Positions 16,522 through 28,485 of a stretch of 64,000 bases of DNA are shown piece by piece; position 1 is the first letter of the stretch, and every line of letters starts with the position of its first letter. Both the position numbers and the translations under genes were made by a program. Below the pieces are notes generated by a model. It made no database searches. It saw only the letters and a list, made by a program, of their open reading frames with translations, and was not told where the DNA came from. Source of the DNA: Oscillospiraceae bacterium (GTDB lineage Bacteria; Bacillota; Clostridia; Oscillospirales; Oscillospiraceae); NCBI GenBank assembly GCA_021770845.1, contig JAETQF010000001.1, forward strand, positions 124,001 to 188,000, given 5' to 3'.

Positions 16522-16925
16522 AGCTGGGCCATCTGGAGATGGTCGGCACCCTGGTGCACCAGCTCACCCGGAACCTCAGCGACAGCCAGATCAAGACCGC
16601 CGGCTTTGACGCGTATTTTGTGGATCACACCACCGGCGTATACCCGCAGTTTGCCTCCGGCTATCCCTGGTCTGCCTCCACTATGCAGGTCACCGGGGAC
16701 GTCATCGCAGATTTGACCGAGGATCTGGCGGCGGAGCAGAAAGCCCGCCTCACCTACGACAACATTCTCCGTCTGTCCGACGATCCGGATGTGAATGATG
16801 TGATCCGCTTTTTGCGGGAGCGGGAAATCGTCCACTTCCAGCGGTTCGGCGAGGCCATTGAGCTGGCCAAGCAGAGGCTCGATCAGAAAAACGTATACTT
16901 TACCAACCCGGCCTTCGACAAGTAA
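16512..16925 (+). CDS. cotJC: cotJC, 3' segment
   Basis: 137 codons that complete CotJC: GTEELGHLEMVGTLVHQL (the metal-binding helix with the E-x-x-H-x-E pattern), the DHTTGVYPQFASGYPWS loop, and a helix with REREIVHFQRFGEA giving further metal ligands. The frame extends a few codons upstream into the element, but no start site is present there. In the unrearranged chromosome this piece therefore has no ribosome-binding site. It ends NPAFDK and is followed by a terminator. Confidence 0.95.
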   Translation, partial: GTEELGHLEMVGTLVHQLTRNLSDSQIKTAGFDAYFVDHTTGVYPQFASGYPWSASTMQVTGDVIADLTEDLAAEQKARLTYDNILRLSDDPDVNDVIRFLREREIVHFQRFGEAIELAKQRLDQKNVYFTNPAFDK

Positions 16926-16944
16926 GAGGACTAAAAAATTAATA

Positions 16945-16987
16945 AATCCCAGTATCCCAGTCAGAAATGTCTGGGATACTGGGATTA
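16945..16987 (+). terminator. Hairpin after cotJC
   Basis: A perfect 16-bp inverted repeat (arms 16945-16960 and 16972-16987) with an 11-nt loop. The following T tract is poor. Confidence 0.7.
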
Positions 16988-17073
16988 TTCCGTTTTCTGG
17001 AACTTATTCAGCAATTATATACAATATAATCTCATGATAAGCCCTCCGTCTTGGGAGTTTCTTTGCGAAATTG

Positions 17074-17102
17074 TTGACAAACTGTGAATAAACAGCTATA
17101 AT
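17074..17102 (+). promoter_or_regulatory. Consensus sigma-A promoter of the AtoE-like transporter
   Basis: TTGACA and TATAAT separated by 17 bp, a perfect consensus, 64 bp before the start codon. Confidence 0.9.
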
Positions 17103-17166
17103 AAGCCCGTTGAGATTCACGGTTCAGTTGTCTAATCTATCGAAGAAAGAGAGGGTAAACTTTAAT

Positions 17167-18618
17167 ATGCTGAAAAAGTTTTCCAACGGCTGCGTTCGGG
17201 TCATGAACCGCTGGCTGCCCGACCCGTTCCTGTTCGCCATCATCCTGACCATCGTGGTGTTTATCGCCGCCATGATCGGCACATGGCAGAACCCCATCGA
17301 GCTGGTTTGGGCCTGGGCCGGTAAGGGCGGCACCGGCGACGGTATGTGGGGCCTGCTGGCCTTCTCCATGCAGATGGCCCTGGTGCTGGTGCTGGGCTCC
17401 GCCCTGGCCTCCGCCAAGATTTGTAAGAAGATCCTCGCCTCCATTGCCAGTCTGGCCAAGAACAAGATGAGCGCCATCGTGGTTGTCACCGTGGTGTCCA
17501 CCATCTGCTGCTGGCTGAACTGGGGCTTCGGCCTGATCGTGGGCGCCCTGCTGGCCAAGGAAGTGGCCCGCCGCGTCCGTGACCTGGACTATCCCCTGCT
17601 CATCGCCTCCGCCTACTCCGGCTTCGTGATCTGGCACGCCGGCCTGTCCGGCTCCATCCCCCTGCAGATGTCCGGCGGCAAGCAGTTCGGCGATTACTTC
17701 TACTCCGCCGACCTGACCCAGACCATTCTGCACCCCATGAACATCATTATGTGCCTGGTGGTTCTGGTGGGTATGCCCTTCCTGAACTACGCCATGCACC
17801 CCGACAAGGATCACACCATCACCGTGGATCCCAACCTGCTGGTGGACGAGGCGGAGAAGGAGTACAAGATCGAGACTCCCGCTGAGAAGATCGAGCACAG
17901 CAAGATCCTGTGGGCCATCATCCTCATCATGGGCTTTGTGTACATCGTGCTGTTCTTCATCCGCGTGGGCGCGGCCAAGCTGGATCTGAACGCCGTCAAC
18001 GCCATTTTCCTGTTCCTGGGCCTGCTGGCCCACGGCGATCTGCGTAAGTACGTGGACGCCATCGGCGACGCCGCCGGCGGCGCCGCCGGCGTGCTGCTCC
18101 AGTTCCCCTTCTACGCCGGTATCATGGGCCTGATGGTGGCGCAGAACGCCGACGGCGTGTCCCTGGCCAAGATCATCGCCCAGTTCTTCACCGACATCTC
18201 CACCGACATCACCTTCCCCATGTGGACCTTCCTGTCCGGCGGCATCATCAACTTCTTCGTGCCCTCCGGCGGCGGCCAGTGGGCGGTTCAGGGCCCCATC
18301 GTCATGCCCGCCGCCACCGGCATCCTGGAGAAGATGGGCACCGCCGCTGTGTTCACCTTCGACGAGGCCAAGAAGGCCTACCTGCTGGATCCCAACAGCG
18401 CCACCTACGCTCAGGCCATGGGTTACTACGGCCGGGCCGCCATGGGCATTGCCTGGGGCGATCAGTGGACCAACATGATTCAGCCCTTCTGGGCCCTCCC
18501 CGCTCTGGGTGTGGCCGGCCTGAAGGCCAAGGACATCATGGGCTATCTGGTTGTGGTGCTGCTGTTCACCGGCCTGGTTGCCATTCTGGGCTTCCTGGCC
18601 TGGGGCCTGCTGTTCTGA
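17167..18618 (+). CDS. Short-chain fatty acid transporter, AtoE family
   Basis: 483 residues from ATG 17167, after AGAGAGGG. More than ten membrane helices are visible. Recognisable family segments are RWLPDPFLFAIILTIVVF near the N-terminus, NWGFGLIVGALLAKEVAR, and FFVPSGGGQWAVQGPIVMPAA in the second half. AtoE proteins carry short-chain fatty acids such as butyrate or acetoacetate, plausible for a butyrate-producing gut anaerobe. The perfect promoter and biased codon use suggest strong expression. It stands alone, with a terminator on the far side. Confidence 0.9.
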   Translation: MLKKFSNGCVRVMNRWLPDPFLFAIILTIVVFIAAMIGTWQNPIELVWAWAGKGGTGDGMWGLLAFSMQMALVLVLGSALASAKICKKILASIASLAKNKMSAIVVVTVVSTICCWLNWGFGLIVGALLAKEVARRVRDLDYPLLIASAYSGFVIWHAGLSGSIPLQMSGGKQFGDYFYSADLTQTILHPMNIIMCLVVLVGMPFLNYAMHPDKDHTITVDPNLLVDEAEKEYKIETPAEKIEHSKILWAIILIMGFVYIVLFFIRVGAAKLDLNAVNAIFLFLGLLAHGDLRKYVDAIGDAAGGAAGVLLQFPFYAGIMGLMVAQNADGVSLAKIIAQFFTDISTDITFPMWTFLSGGIINFFVPSGGGQWAVQGPIVMPAATGILEKMGTAAVFTFDEAKKAYLLDPNSATYAQAMGYYGRAAMGIAWGDQWTNMIQPFWALPALGVAGLKAKDIMGYLVVVLLFTGLVAILGFLAWGLLF

Positions 18619-18647
18619 GTCAGGCTGCGCATAACCGTAAATCTCCG

Positions 18648-18678
18648 AAAAAGCCCGCTCCGGTTGGAGCGGGCTTTT
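18648..18678. terminator. Bidirectional terminator
   Basis: AAAAGCCCGCTCC (18648-18660) pairs with GGAGCGGGCTTTT, loop GGTT. It serves both the transporter and the convergent nuclease gene. Confidence 0.9.
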
Positions 18679-18689
18679 CTCGTACCTGT

Positions 18690-19445
18690 TCAGTTCTCCC
18701 AGCTCTCCCCGGTGGCGTAGTCAATGGAAATCCCGGGCTGCACATTGTAGACGTACACGTTGAAGCAGATCCCCTCCCCCTCGTCCTCCACGGAAAACGC
18801 CTCCAGCTTTACCCCGGAGGCCAGCAGGTTTTTCCCCTCAAACACAGGGGTCACCCGGTAGAGCACGTGGTTTCCTGTCTCCTCCACGTAGTCGTCCACC
18901 ATGTTCTCAAAGGGGAGCATCCCCTCCACATTCATGTACCGCGTCCCGGTGATCAGGTTCCGCTCATTGGCGTTCTCCCCCGCCAGCTGGTAGCCGATGA
19001 GGTGACACCGGTTATAGAGGTACTTGCCGTCCACGCAGTCATATTTCACCGTTTGCCAGCCGGAGGGCTTCACCTGTCCGATGTCGCCCCGGGGCTCAGT
19101 AGGCATAATATCCAGGCAGACGTTGGCGTAGGCCGCCCCGCACCGGCCCAGGTAGTCCAGCTCGCTGTAGGTCTCAAAGGGCTCCAGCGTCAGATCCTCT
19201 GCGTCAAACTCCGGCCAGTTGTCGTTGAGCACCACATAGGGATCACCAGAGTAGTCCGGGATCTCCTCCATGGAGACAGGCGGATCCTTGAGCCCCAGCT
19301 CCACCAGCAGATTGTCCAGCGTCAGCGATCCCTTGAAAAACAGCCCCGCCGCGGTGACCGCCACCATCACCGCCAGCGCGATCAGCAAAATCACGATCAG
19401 CCGCTCCCGGGTCAGCCAGGGCCGCCGCTCCGTGCGGGCGCTCAT
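18690..19445 (-). CDS. Membrane-anchored DNA/RNA non-specific endonuclease
   Basis: 251 residues from ATG 19445, which has GGGAGGGCGGAGG just upstream. A basic N-terminus and one membrane helix (VILLIALAVMVAVTAAGLFF) place the nuclease domain outside. The domain shows the family's active-site region as YNRCHLIGYQLAGENANERNLITGTRYMN, as in DNA-entry nucleases such as EndA. It may degrade external DNA or act in DNA uptake. It is the last gene of the murD-to-ligA minus-strand run, 55 bp after ligA. Confidence 0.85.
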   Translation of the reverse strand: MSARTERRPWLTRERLIVILLIALAVMVAVTAAGLFFKGSLTLDNLLVELGLKDPPVSMEEIPDYSGDPYVVLNDNWPEFDAEDLTLEPFETYSELDYLGRCGAAYANVCLDIMPTEPRGDIGQVKPSGWQTVKYDCVDGKYLYNRCHLIGYQLAGENANERNLITGTRYMNVEGMLPFENMVDDYVEETGNHVLYRVTPVFEGKNLLASGVKLEAFSVEDEGEGICFNVYVYNVQPGISIDYATGESWEN

Positions 19446-19500
19446 CCTCCGCCCTCCCCGGATTGGGCCCAAACGCTTTTTACCATGGGTCTCCCCCTCT

Positions 19501-22189
<2,689 letters not shown>

Positions 22190-22236
22190 ACAGTCACCTC
22201 CATAGTCACTGTATGCACAAAACAGCTCGGCCTATG

Positions 22237-23490
22237 TCACTCCCGCAGCAGCTCCTCCGCCGCCAGCATCACGCCGGTCTTGCCCGACTCGTAGGTGAGC
22301 CCGCCCTGCAAATAGACCGTGTAGGGCTCCCGCATGGGCGCGTCGGCGGACAGCTCGATGGACGCCCCCTGGATGAAGGCCCCCGCCGCCATGATCACTG
22401 GGCAGTCATACCCCGGCATATCCCAGGGCTCCGGAGTGACGTAAGAGTCCACCGGGGCCCCGGACTGGATGCCCTTGCAGAACCGCTTCACCGCCTCCGG
22501 ATTCTTCAGGTGGATCATCTGGATGATATCGTGGCGGATCGCGTCGGACGGCGGATCCGCCTCATAGCCCAGCAGCTCCATGAGCCGGGCGGCAAACACC
22601 GCCGTTTTCACCGCCTGGGCCACCGTATGGGGGGCCAGAAACAGCCCCTGGTACAGCAGACGGTTATTTCCCAGGGTGGCCCCGCACTCCCGGCCGATCC
22701 CCGGGCAGGTGAGCCGCATGGCCGCCCCCTCCACCAGATCCCGCCGGCCGGCGATGTAGGCCCCGGTGGGGGCCAGCCCGCCGCCGGGATTTTTGATCAG
22801 CGAGCCCACCACCAGGTCGGCCCCCACATGGGTGGGCTCCTGTTCCTCCACAAACTCTCCATAGCAGTTATCCACCAGAATGGCGGCGTTCGGGTTATTT
22901 TCCCGCACAATGGCGCACAATTCCCCGATCTGCGCCACCGACAGGGACGCCCGGGTGGCGTACCCCCGGGAGCGCTGGATCAGCACCGCCTTCACCCGGG
23001 GATCCCGCACCGCCTCCGCCAGCCCTACGGGATCGGGGGCGTCGTCCACCAGCTCCACCTGCCGGTACTCTACGCCGTAGTCCTTCAGGGAGCCGTGGCC
23101 CTTGTCCACCGCTCCCACCACCCCCAGCAGGGTGTCGTAGGGTGCGCCCACGGCGGATACAAGCACGTCCCCCGCCTTCAGCGCCCCGAACAGGGCGCAG
23201 GCGATGGCGTGGGTGCCGTTGACAAATTGCAGCCGCACCAGGGCGTCCTCTGTGCCGAACAGATCGGCGTAGATCTCGTCCAGCTTGTCCCGGCCCAGAT
23301 CGTCGTAGCCGTAGCCGGTGGTGCCGGCAAAATAGCTCTCCGCCACCCGGTGCTTCTGGAACGCCGCCAGCACCCGGCGGCTGTTGGCCTGGGCGATGGC
23401 GTCAATCCGGGCAAACTGCCCCCCCAGCTCCCGCTCCGCCCGATCCGACAGCGCCAGGACGCGCTCTGATATCTGTAAAGGAAAATCCAT
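22237..23490 (-). CDS. Methionine gamma-lyase-like PLP protein (aluminium-resistance family)
   Basis: 417 residues, fold-type I PLP enzyme. FVNGTHAIACALFGAL lies in the cofactor-binding part. DNCYGEFVEEQEPTHVGADLVVGSLIKNPGGG carries the Asp and the Schiff-base Lys (SLIKN). The family is often annotated as aluminium resistance protein, but similarity is to Cys/Met-metabolising lyases, and the true reaction is uncertain. In Bacillus the homologue YnbB sits near glnR. Here it lies between yunB and the M42 peptidases. Confidence 0.85.
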   Translation of the reverse strand: MDFPLQISERVLALSDRAERELGGQFARIDAIAQANSRRVLAAFQKHRVAESYFAGTTGYGYDDLGRDKLDEIYADLFGTEDALVRLQFVNGTHAIACALFGALKAGDVLVSAVGAPYDTLLGVVGAVDKGHGSLKDYGVEYRQVELVDDAPDPVGLAEAVRDPRVKAVLIQRSRGYATRASLSVAQIGELCAIVRENNPNAAILVDNCYGEFVEEQEPTHVGADLVVGSLIKNPGGGLAPTGAYIAGRRDLVEGAAMRLTCPGIGRECGATLGNNRLLYQGLFLAPHTVAQAVKTAVFAARLMELLGYEADPPSDAIRHDIIQMIHLKNPEAVKRFCKGIQSGAPVDSYVTPEPWDMPGYDCPVIMAAGAFIQGASIELSADAPMREPYTVYLQGGLTYESGKTGVMLAAEELLRE

Positions 23491-23520
23491 TAACTGTTAC
23501 CGTCCTATCTCGCGTTTCTT

Positions 23521-24519
23521 CTACTTCTTCAGCTTGCTGGAGGCAAAGGCCGCCGTCAACCCGGCGCAGGCCTCCACATCCCCCAGATCCACCATCTCAG
23601 TGGGGCTGTGGGTATAGCGGCAGGGGATGGAAATGCCTCCCGCGTACACGCCGCTCCGGGTGGCCTGCATGGGCCCCGCGTCGGTGCCCCCCATCTGGAG
23701 CACATCCCGCTGGGCCGGGATCCCCCGTTCCGCCGCCAGCCCCATCAGCCGCTCCACCAGCTCGGGCGGGCAGATCACGGAGCGATCCATCACCTTCACC
23801 GCCGCCCCCTTGCCGCACAGGCTGCTGGCCTGATGCTTGCTCCCCGGCTCGTCGTCCGCCCCGGTGACGTCCACCGCGATGCCGTAGTCCGGATCGATGG
23901 CCCAGGCGGCGGTTTTCGCCCCCCGGCAGCCCACCTCCTCCTGGGTGGAAAACACAAAATACAGGTCGTTCTCCGTCTCCTCCAGCCGTTCCATGGCCAT
24001 CAGCAGCACCAGGCAGGCGATCCGGTCGTCCAGGTAGGGGGAGATCACCCTGCCCGCCGCCTGGCGGACGGGGGTGTCATACACCAACGCGTCCCCCACC
24101 TGAACCAGCTTTTTGGCCTCCTCCCCGTCCGCCGCGCCGACGTCGATGAACAGGTCGCTCACCTTCAGCTTGTCCAGCTCCGCGCCGCCCTTGGCGCAGA
24201 TCAGGCCGCAGGTTCCATTTTGAAAGCGAACCGGGGTATAGAGCACCTCCTTGGCGCCTACGCCTCCCAGGGCCCCCACGTGGACAAAGCCCTTCTCGTC
24301 GATGTGGGTGGCCACCAGCCCGATGGAGTCCATGTGGGCGGAGAACATCACCCGGGGGCCGCTCCCCTTCTTGTGGCAGATCAGGTTTCCCATCACGTCC
24401 CTGGTGATCTCGTCCACAAAGGGCGCGGCCAGCTTTTCAATCACCTGGGAAATTTCGTGCTCACAGCCGGAGGGCCCGAAGGCGGACACCAGCTGCTCCA
24501 GCGTTTTGATCAGTTCCAT
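23521..24519 (-). CDS. M42 family aminopeptidase, copy 1
   Basis: 332 residues. The dinuclear-metal motifs are complete: FSAHMDSIGL, YLDDRIACL, TQEEVGCRGA (catalytic Glu), VAVDVTGADD and the last His in CRYTHSPTEMV. M42 enzymes (glutamyl aminopeptidase/TET type, sometimes endoglucanase-annotated) form large shells that trim peptides. This is the last of three tandem paralogues, 29 bp after the second. AGGAGGAAATAGAT precedes the start. Confidence 0.92.
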   Translation of the reverse strand: MELIKTLEQLVSAFGPSGCEHEISQVIEKLAAPFVDEITRDVMGNLICHKKGSGPRVMFSAHMDSIGLVATHIDEKGFVHVGALGGVGAKEVLYTPVRFQNGTCGLICAKGGAELDKLKVSDLFIDVGAADGEEAKKLVQVGDALVYDTPVRQAAGRVISPYLDDRIACLVLLMAMERLEETENDLYFVFSTQEEVGCRGAKTAAWAIDPDYGIAVDVTGADDEPGSKHQASSLCGKGAAVKVMDRSVICPPELVERLMGLAAERGIPAQRDVLQMGGTDAGPMQATRSGVYAGGISIPCRYTHSPTEMVDLGDVEACAGLTAAFASSKLKK

Positions 24520-24548
24520 ATCTATTTCCTCCTATCAGCCTAAGGCTG

Positions 24549-25571
24549 TCAGCCCCTGGCCATATCCCGGATAAACAGCCGGGCCAGGGCCAGCATCTGT
24601 TCCGCGTCGGATTGGCTGCACACGCTGTTGGGCGCGTGGAGATAGCGCACCGCCGCCGAGATTCCGGCCACCCGCACCCCGGATCCGGTTCCCTGTACCG
24701 CCCTGGCATCGGTGCCGCCGGACAGATAGTGCTTCATCTGCCAGGGCAGGCCGTTCTCCTCCGCCAGCGCCCGCAGCCGCTCAAACAGCGCCCGATCATA
24801 GATGGCGCCCCCGTCCATCCAGGACAGCACCGGGCCCCGCCCCGGCCAGCACACCTGCCGATCCTCCGACAGGGCGGGCACGTCGGCGGCGGTGGTGCCC
24901 TCCAGCACCAGGGCGATCTCCGGCTTGACGGAGAAGGCCGCCCCGAAGGCCCCCCGGGTGCCCACCTCCTCCATCACCGTAAAGGCGAAGGTGCAGTCCA
25001 TGGGCAGCTCCTCCTCCAGCAGCTTCACCATCACCGCGCAGCCCACCCGGTCGTCGATGGCCTTGGCCTTGAGCATTCCGTCCCCAAAGTCCACGGCGTC
25101 GCTGACAAAGGCGGCATAGTCCCCCAGCTCCACCTGGGACAGGGCCTCCTCCCTGTCCTTCGCGCCGATATCCACATAGAGATCCGTGACCTTGGGCACC
25201 TTCTTCCGCTCCTCGGCGGTGGTCAGGTGGATGGGCTTCAGCCCGATGACGCCGGGGACGCGCCCCGGCCCCACCGCCACCTCCTTGCCCAGCAGAATCC
25301 GCTGGTCGATGCCGCCTACGCAGCCGAATTTCAGGAATCCCTCCTTGGTGACCGACTTCACAATCAGCCCCACCTCGTCCATGTGGGCGCACAGCATCAG
25401 CCGGTTCCCCGTGGACTTGGCCCCCCGCTTGAATACGATCAGGTTCCCCAGCGCGTCCACCCGCACGCTGTCCGCGTGGGGCTCCACCCGCTGGCGGAGA
25501 TAGTCCCGCACCTCGTCCTCAAAGGAGGACACCCCGGACAGGGCACACAGGGTTTTCAGCGTCTCAATCAT
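24549..25571 (-). CDS. M42 family aminopeptidase, copy 2
   Basis: 340 residues. Motifs: CAHMDEVGL, KAIDDRVGC, VMEEVGTRGA and VRYLHAPNSVC. The position that is Asp in the VAVDVT motif of the other two copies reads ALVLEGTTA, so an acidic Glu replaces the Asp, as is seen in part of the family. The start overlaps the third copy's stop (ATGA), which shows translational coupling. Confidence 0.92.
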   Translation of the reverse strand: MIETLKTLCALSGVSSFEDEVRDYLRQRVEPHADSVRVDALGNLIVFKRGAKSTGNRLMLCAHMDEVGLIVKSVTKEGFLKFGCVGGIDQRILLGKEVAVGPGRVPGVIGLKPIHLTTAEERKKVPKVTDLYVDIGAKDREEALSQVELGDYAAFVSDAVDFGDGMLKAKAIDDRVGCAVMVKLLEEELPMDCTFAFTVMEEVGTRGAFGAAFSVKPEIALVLEGTTAADVPALSEDRQVCWPGRGPVLSWMDGGAIYDRALFERLRALAEENGLPWQMKHYLSGGTDARAVQGTGSGVRVAGISAAVRYLHAPNSVCSQSDAEQMLALARLFIRDMARG

Positions 25572-26605
25572 TGCCAGTCCCCCTCTCCCAGTCCGGCGGC
25601 AAAGGCGGCCAGCAGCCGGGCCGTGTCCTCAATGTCGGCCCGCTCCACCGTCTCCACCGGGGTGTGCATATACTTCAGCGGGATGGACACCACCGCGGTG
25701 GCCACCCCCTCGTTGCAGATCTGCATCCCCCAGCCGTTGGTGCCGCTGCTGCCCTCCATGATCTCCTTCTGGACGGGGATGCTCTCCCGCTCCGATGCGT
25801 CCAGCAGGCGGCGCACCATCCACCGGGCGCAGTTGGGCCCGATGCCCACGGCGGGGCCGCCGCCCATCACCATAGCCTCCTCCTTAGAGGTGTCCGGCGT
25901 CACCCCGAAGGTCACGTCCACCGCCACACAGCAGTCCGGGGCGACGGCCTGGGTCACCACCCGGGCCCCCATGCCGCCCACCTCCTCCCGGGTGCTGCCC
26001 AGGAGGTAGAGATCCACGTCCAGCTCCCTGTCCTGGAGCAGCTCCGCCGTCCGCAGCAGGGCCGCGAAACAGGCCCGGTCGTCCATGGACTTGGAGCACA
26101 GCTGCCGCTCCCCTAAGCGGAGGAAATTCGAGCGGTACACCATCGGCGTACCCAGAGGGATCCGCCGCTCCGCCTCCTCCTGGCTCAGCCCCACGTCGAT
26201 GAACATCTCCTCCACCTTGGGGGCCTTCTCCCGATCCTCCGCCGACAGCACATGGGGCGGCAGGCAGGCCACCACCCCCCGCAGGGGCGGGTCGGCCAGC
26301 ACCGTCACCTCCCGGTCGGGCAGCATCCGGGCGTCCACCCCAATGGCGGCAAAGCGCAAAAAGCCCTGTTCTATCCCGGTGACGGTGAGCCCCACCTCGT
26401 CCAGATGGGCGTCCAGCAGCAGCTTTCTGGCCCCCGGCTTCCCGCAGCGGCGCACCCCAATCAAATTGCCCAGCCTGTCGATCCAGGCCTCGTCCATCAG
26501 CGGCTCCAGCAGCGCCCGGGCCGCCTCCACTGCCGGGCCCTCACGCCCGGAGGGGGCCCCCAGGTTGCACAACCGCTCCAATCTCTGTTCTGTTTCCACG
26601 TTCAC
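25568..26605 (-). CDS. M42 family aminopeptidase, copy 3
   Basis: 345 residues from a GTG at 26605 with AAAGGAG upstream. Motifs: DAHLDEVGL, KSMDDRACF, TREEVGGMGA, VAVDVTFG and LKYMHTPVET. It differs from copies 1 and 2 over most of its length, so the three are old duplicates or separate acquisitions, perhaps forming mixed complexes with different specificities. It lies 18 bp after murD. Confidence 0.92.
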   Translation of the reverse strand: MNVETEQRLERLCNLGAPSGREGPAVEAARALLEPLMDEAWIDRLGNLIGVRRCGKPGARKLLLDAHLDEVGLTVTGIEQGFLRFAAIGVDARMLPDREVTVLADPPLRGVVACLPPHVLSAEDREKAPKVEEMFIDVGLSQEEAERRIPLGTPMVYRSNFLRLGERQLCSKSMDDRACFAALLRTAELLQDRELDVDLYLLGSTREEVGGMGARVVTQAVAPDCCVAVDVTFGVTPDTSKEEAMVMGGGPAVGIGPNCARWMVRRLLDASERESIPVQKEIMEGSSGTNGWGMQICNEGVATAVVSIPLKYMHTPVETVERADIEDTARLLAAFAAGLGEGDWQ

Positions 26606-26622
26606 GTTACTCCTTTATCCAC

Positions 26623-28002
26623 TTATTCCAATGCGTTCACCAGATCCTTGAACGCGTTTCCCCGCTCCATGAAATTTTTGAAGCGGTCAAAGGACGCGCT
26701 GGCCGGCGACAGGATCACCACGTCCCCCGGCTCCGCCAGGGCCCTGGCCCGCTCCACCGCCTCCTGCAGATCGGCGCAGTCCGCAATCCCCGGCGCCCCC
26801 GGCTCATACCCCGGCGCGGCCAGCACCGCCGCCTTGATTTTCTCCGCCGTGTCCCCGGTGAGCAGCAGCGTCTTGACTGATTTGACAACCTCCGGCCCCA
26901 GCTCGTCGTAGGGGATGTGCTTGTCGTACCCCCCGGCGATGAGGATCACCTTATCCGGAAAAGAGCGCAGCCCCGCCATGGTGCGGCTTGGGCTGGAGGC
27001 GATGGAGTCGTTATAATAGCGCACCCCGTCCAGCTCCCGCACCAGCTCGATGCGGTGCTCCACCCCGTTGAAGGTGCGGGCGAAGTCCCGGATCACCTCG
27101 TCGGGCACCAGCTCCTCCACCACGGCGATGGCGGCCATATAATTCTCCAGGTTGTGCAGGCCGGGCAGGCGGATATCCTCCTGGTGGAGCACCGGGCGGC
27201 CGCAGTACATCACCATGCCGTCCTTTAAGTATACCCCCTGCTCCAGTGACTTTTTCCTGCTGAACAGCGTCACCTGTCCCCGGGCCTCTTTGGCAAAGCC
27301 GGCGGTGATCTCGTTGTCCGCGTTGAGCACCAGCTTGTCGCAGGCGTCCTGGTAGGCAAAGATGTTCCGTTTGGCCGCCACATACTCCTCCATGTCCTTG
27401 TGGACGTCCAGGTGGTTGGGGGCCAGATTGGTGATCACCGCGATGCTGGGGCTCTGCTTCATGGTGAGCAGCTGGAAGGAGGACAGCTCCAGCACCACCA
27501 TGTCGTCCGGCCGGATCTCGTCCACCCGGCACAGTAGCGGGTTGCCGATGTTCCCCCCCACAAAGGTGCGGTAGCCCGCCGCCTTCAGCATCCCGGCGAT
27601 GATGGTGGTGGTGGTGGTTTTGCCGTCCGAACCGGTCACCGCGATGATCCGGCAGGGGCACAGGGACAAAAACGCCTCCATCTCCGAGGTGAGCACCGCC
27701 CCCGCCTCCACCGCCCGGGCGATCTGGGGCACGTCGGGCCGCAGGCCCGGGGTGCGGAAGATCACGTCCACCCCCTTCAGGTGATCCAGATAGTCGGGGC
27801 CCAGGGCCGCCTCCAGCCCCCGGTTCTCCAGGGACTCAATGAGGCCGTTGAACTCCTCCCGCCGCCGCTTGTCGCAGGCCAGCACGTCCACGCCCGCGTC
27901 CAGCAGCCGCTCCACCAGGGGCGTGTTGGACACGCCCAGGCCGATCACGGCCACCCGCTTTCCCTTCAGCCCGTCCATATATCCCTTCAGTGCCGATTCC
28001 AT
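26623..28002 (-). CDS. murD: UDP-N-acetylmuramoyl-L-alanine--D-glutamate ligase
   Basis: 459 residues from ATG 28002 (MESALKGYM), chosen because GGAGGTG lies 9-10 nt upstream; an ATG at 28020 is the other option. The N-terminal UDP-binding Rossmann region (VAVIGLGVSNTPLVE) is followed by the ATP-binding VTGSDGKTTTTT, a central domain with HLDVH, and the C-terminal ligase domain. It adds D-Glu to UDP-MurNAc-L-Ala in the cytoplasm. It stands apart from a dcw cluster and heads the minus-strand run. Confidence 0.95.
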   Translation of the reverse strand: MESALKGYMDGLKGKRVAVIGLGVSNTPLVERLLDAGVDVLACDKRRREEFNGLIESLENRGLEAALGPDYLDHLKGVDVIFRTPGLRPDVPQIARAVEAGAVLTSEMEAFLSLCPCRIIAVTGSDGKTTTTTIIAGMLKAAGYRTFVGGNIGNPLLCRVDEIRPDDMVVLELSSFQLLTMKQSPSIAVITNLAPNHLDVHKDMEEYVAAKRNIFAYQDACDKLVLNADNEITAGFAKEARGQVTLFSRKKSLEQGVYLKDGMVMYCGRPVLHQEDIRLPGLHNLENYMAAIAVVEELVPDEVIRDFARTFNGVEHRIELVRELDGVRYYNDSIASSPSRTMAGLRSFPDKVILIAGGYDKHIPYDELGPEVVKSVKTLLLTGDTAEKIKAAVLAAPGYEPGAPGIADCADLQEAVERARALAEPGDVVILSPASASFDRFKNFMERGNAFKDLVNALE

Positions 28003-28088
28003 ACCGAGCCGCACCTCCATGTCGTCGATCCGCTTCCGCCCAAAGGCAGAATTTGCGTACAGAGGTATTATACCCCATTCAATTCCAT

Positions 28089-28117
28089 TTGACAATCACC
28101 CAAAGTTGAAGTACAAT
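28089..28117 (+). promoter_or_regulatory. Sigma-A promoter of rnpB
   Basis: TTGACA and TACAAT with a 17-bp spacer, placing the start at about 28125, exactly the expected RNA 5' end. Confidence 0.9.
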
Positions 28118-28124
28118 GAATTTC

Positions 28125-28479
28125 GCAAGCAAGCTGGGCAGCCGCGCGGACAGGTCGAAAGGCCGTCCGTGAGGAAAGTCCGGGCTCCGCAGGGCAAGGA
28201 TAACGGGTAACACCCGCCGGGGGCGACCCCAGGAAAAGTGCAACAGAAATAGACTACTGGCGGGCGCAAGCCTGCCAGCAAAGGTGGAAAGGCGAGGTAA
28301 GAGCTCACCCAATGGCGTGTGAAAGCGCCCATTGCTGTAAACTCTATCCGGAGCAACGCCGTGGAGGGACACAAGGCCGGCCCGGCCGTCCCGGGGAGGC
28401 GGCTGGAGCGCGCTGGCGACAGCGCGTCGAGATAGATGGCTGTCTTAAATGACAGAACCCGGCTTACAGGCTTACTTGC
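28125..28479 (+). ncRNA. rnpB: RNase P RNA, class A
   Basis: Catalytic RNA that matures tRNA 5' ends. Helix P1 is formed by the first nine bases and CTTACTTGC at 28471-28479. Conserved core blocks are present: GAGGAAAGTCCGGGCTCC near 28169, ACAGAAA, GGTAAGAGCTCACC, and AACCCGGCTTA near the 3' end. The length is about 355 nt. The domain layout is class A rather than the class B of Bacillus, as in Clostridia. It has its own promoter and terminator. Confidence 0.95.
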
Positions 28480-28485
28480 ACCAGA

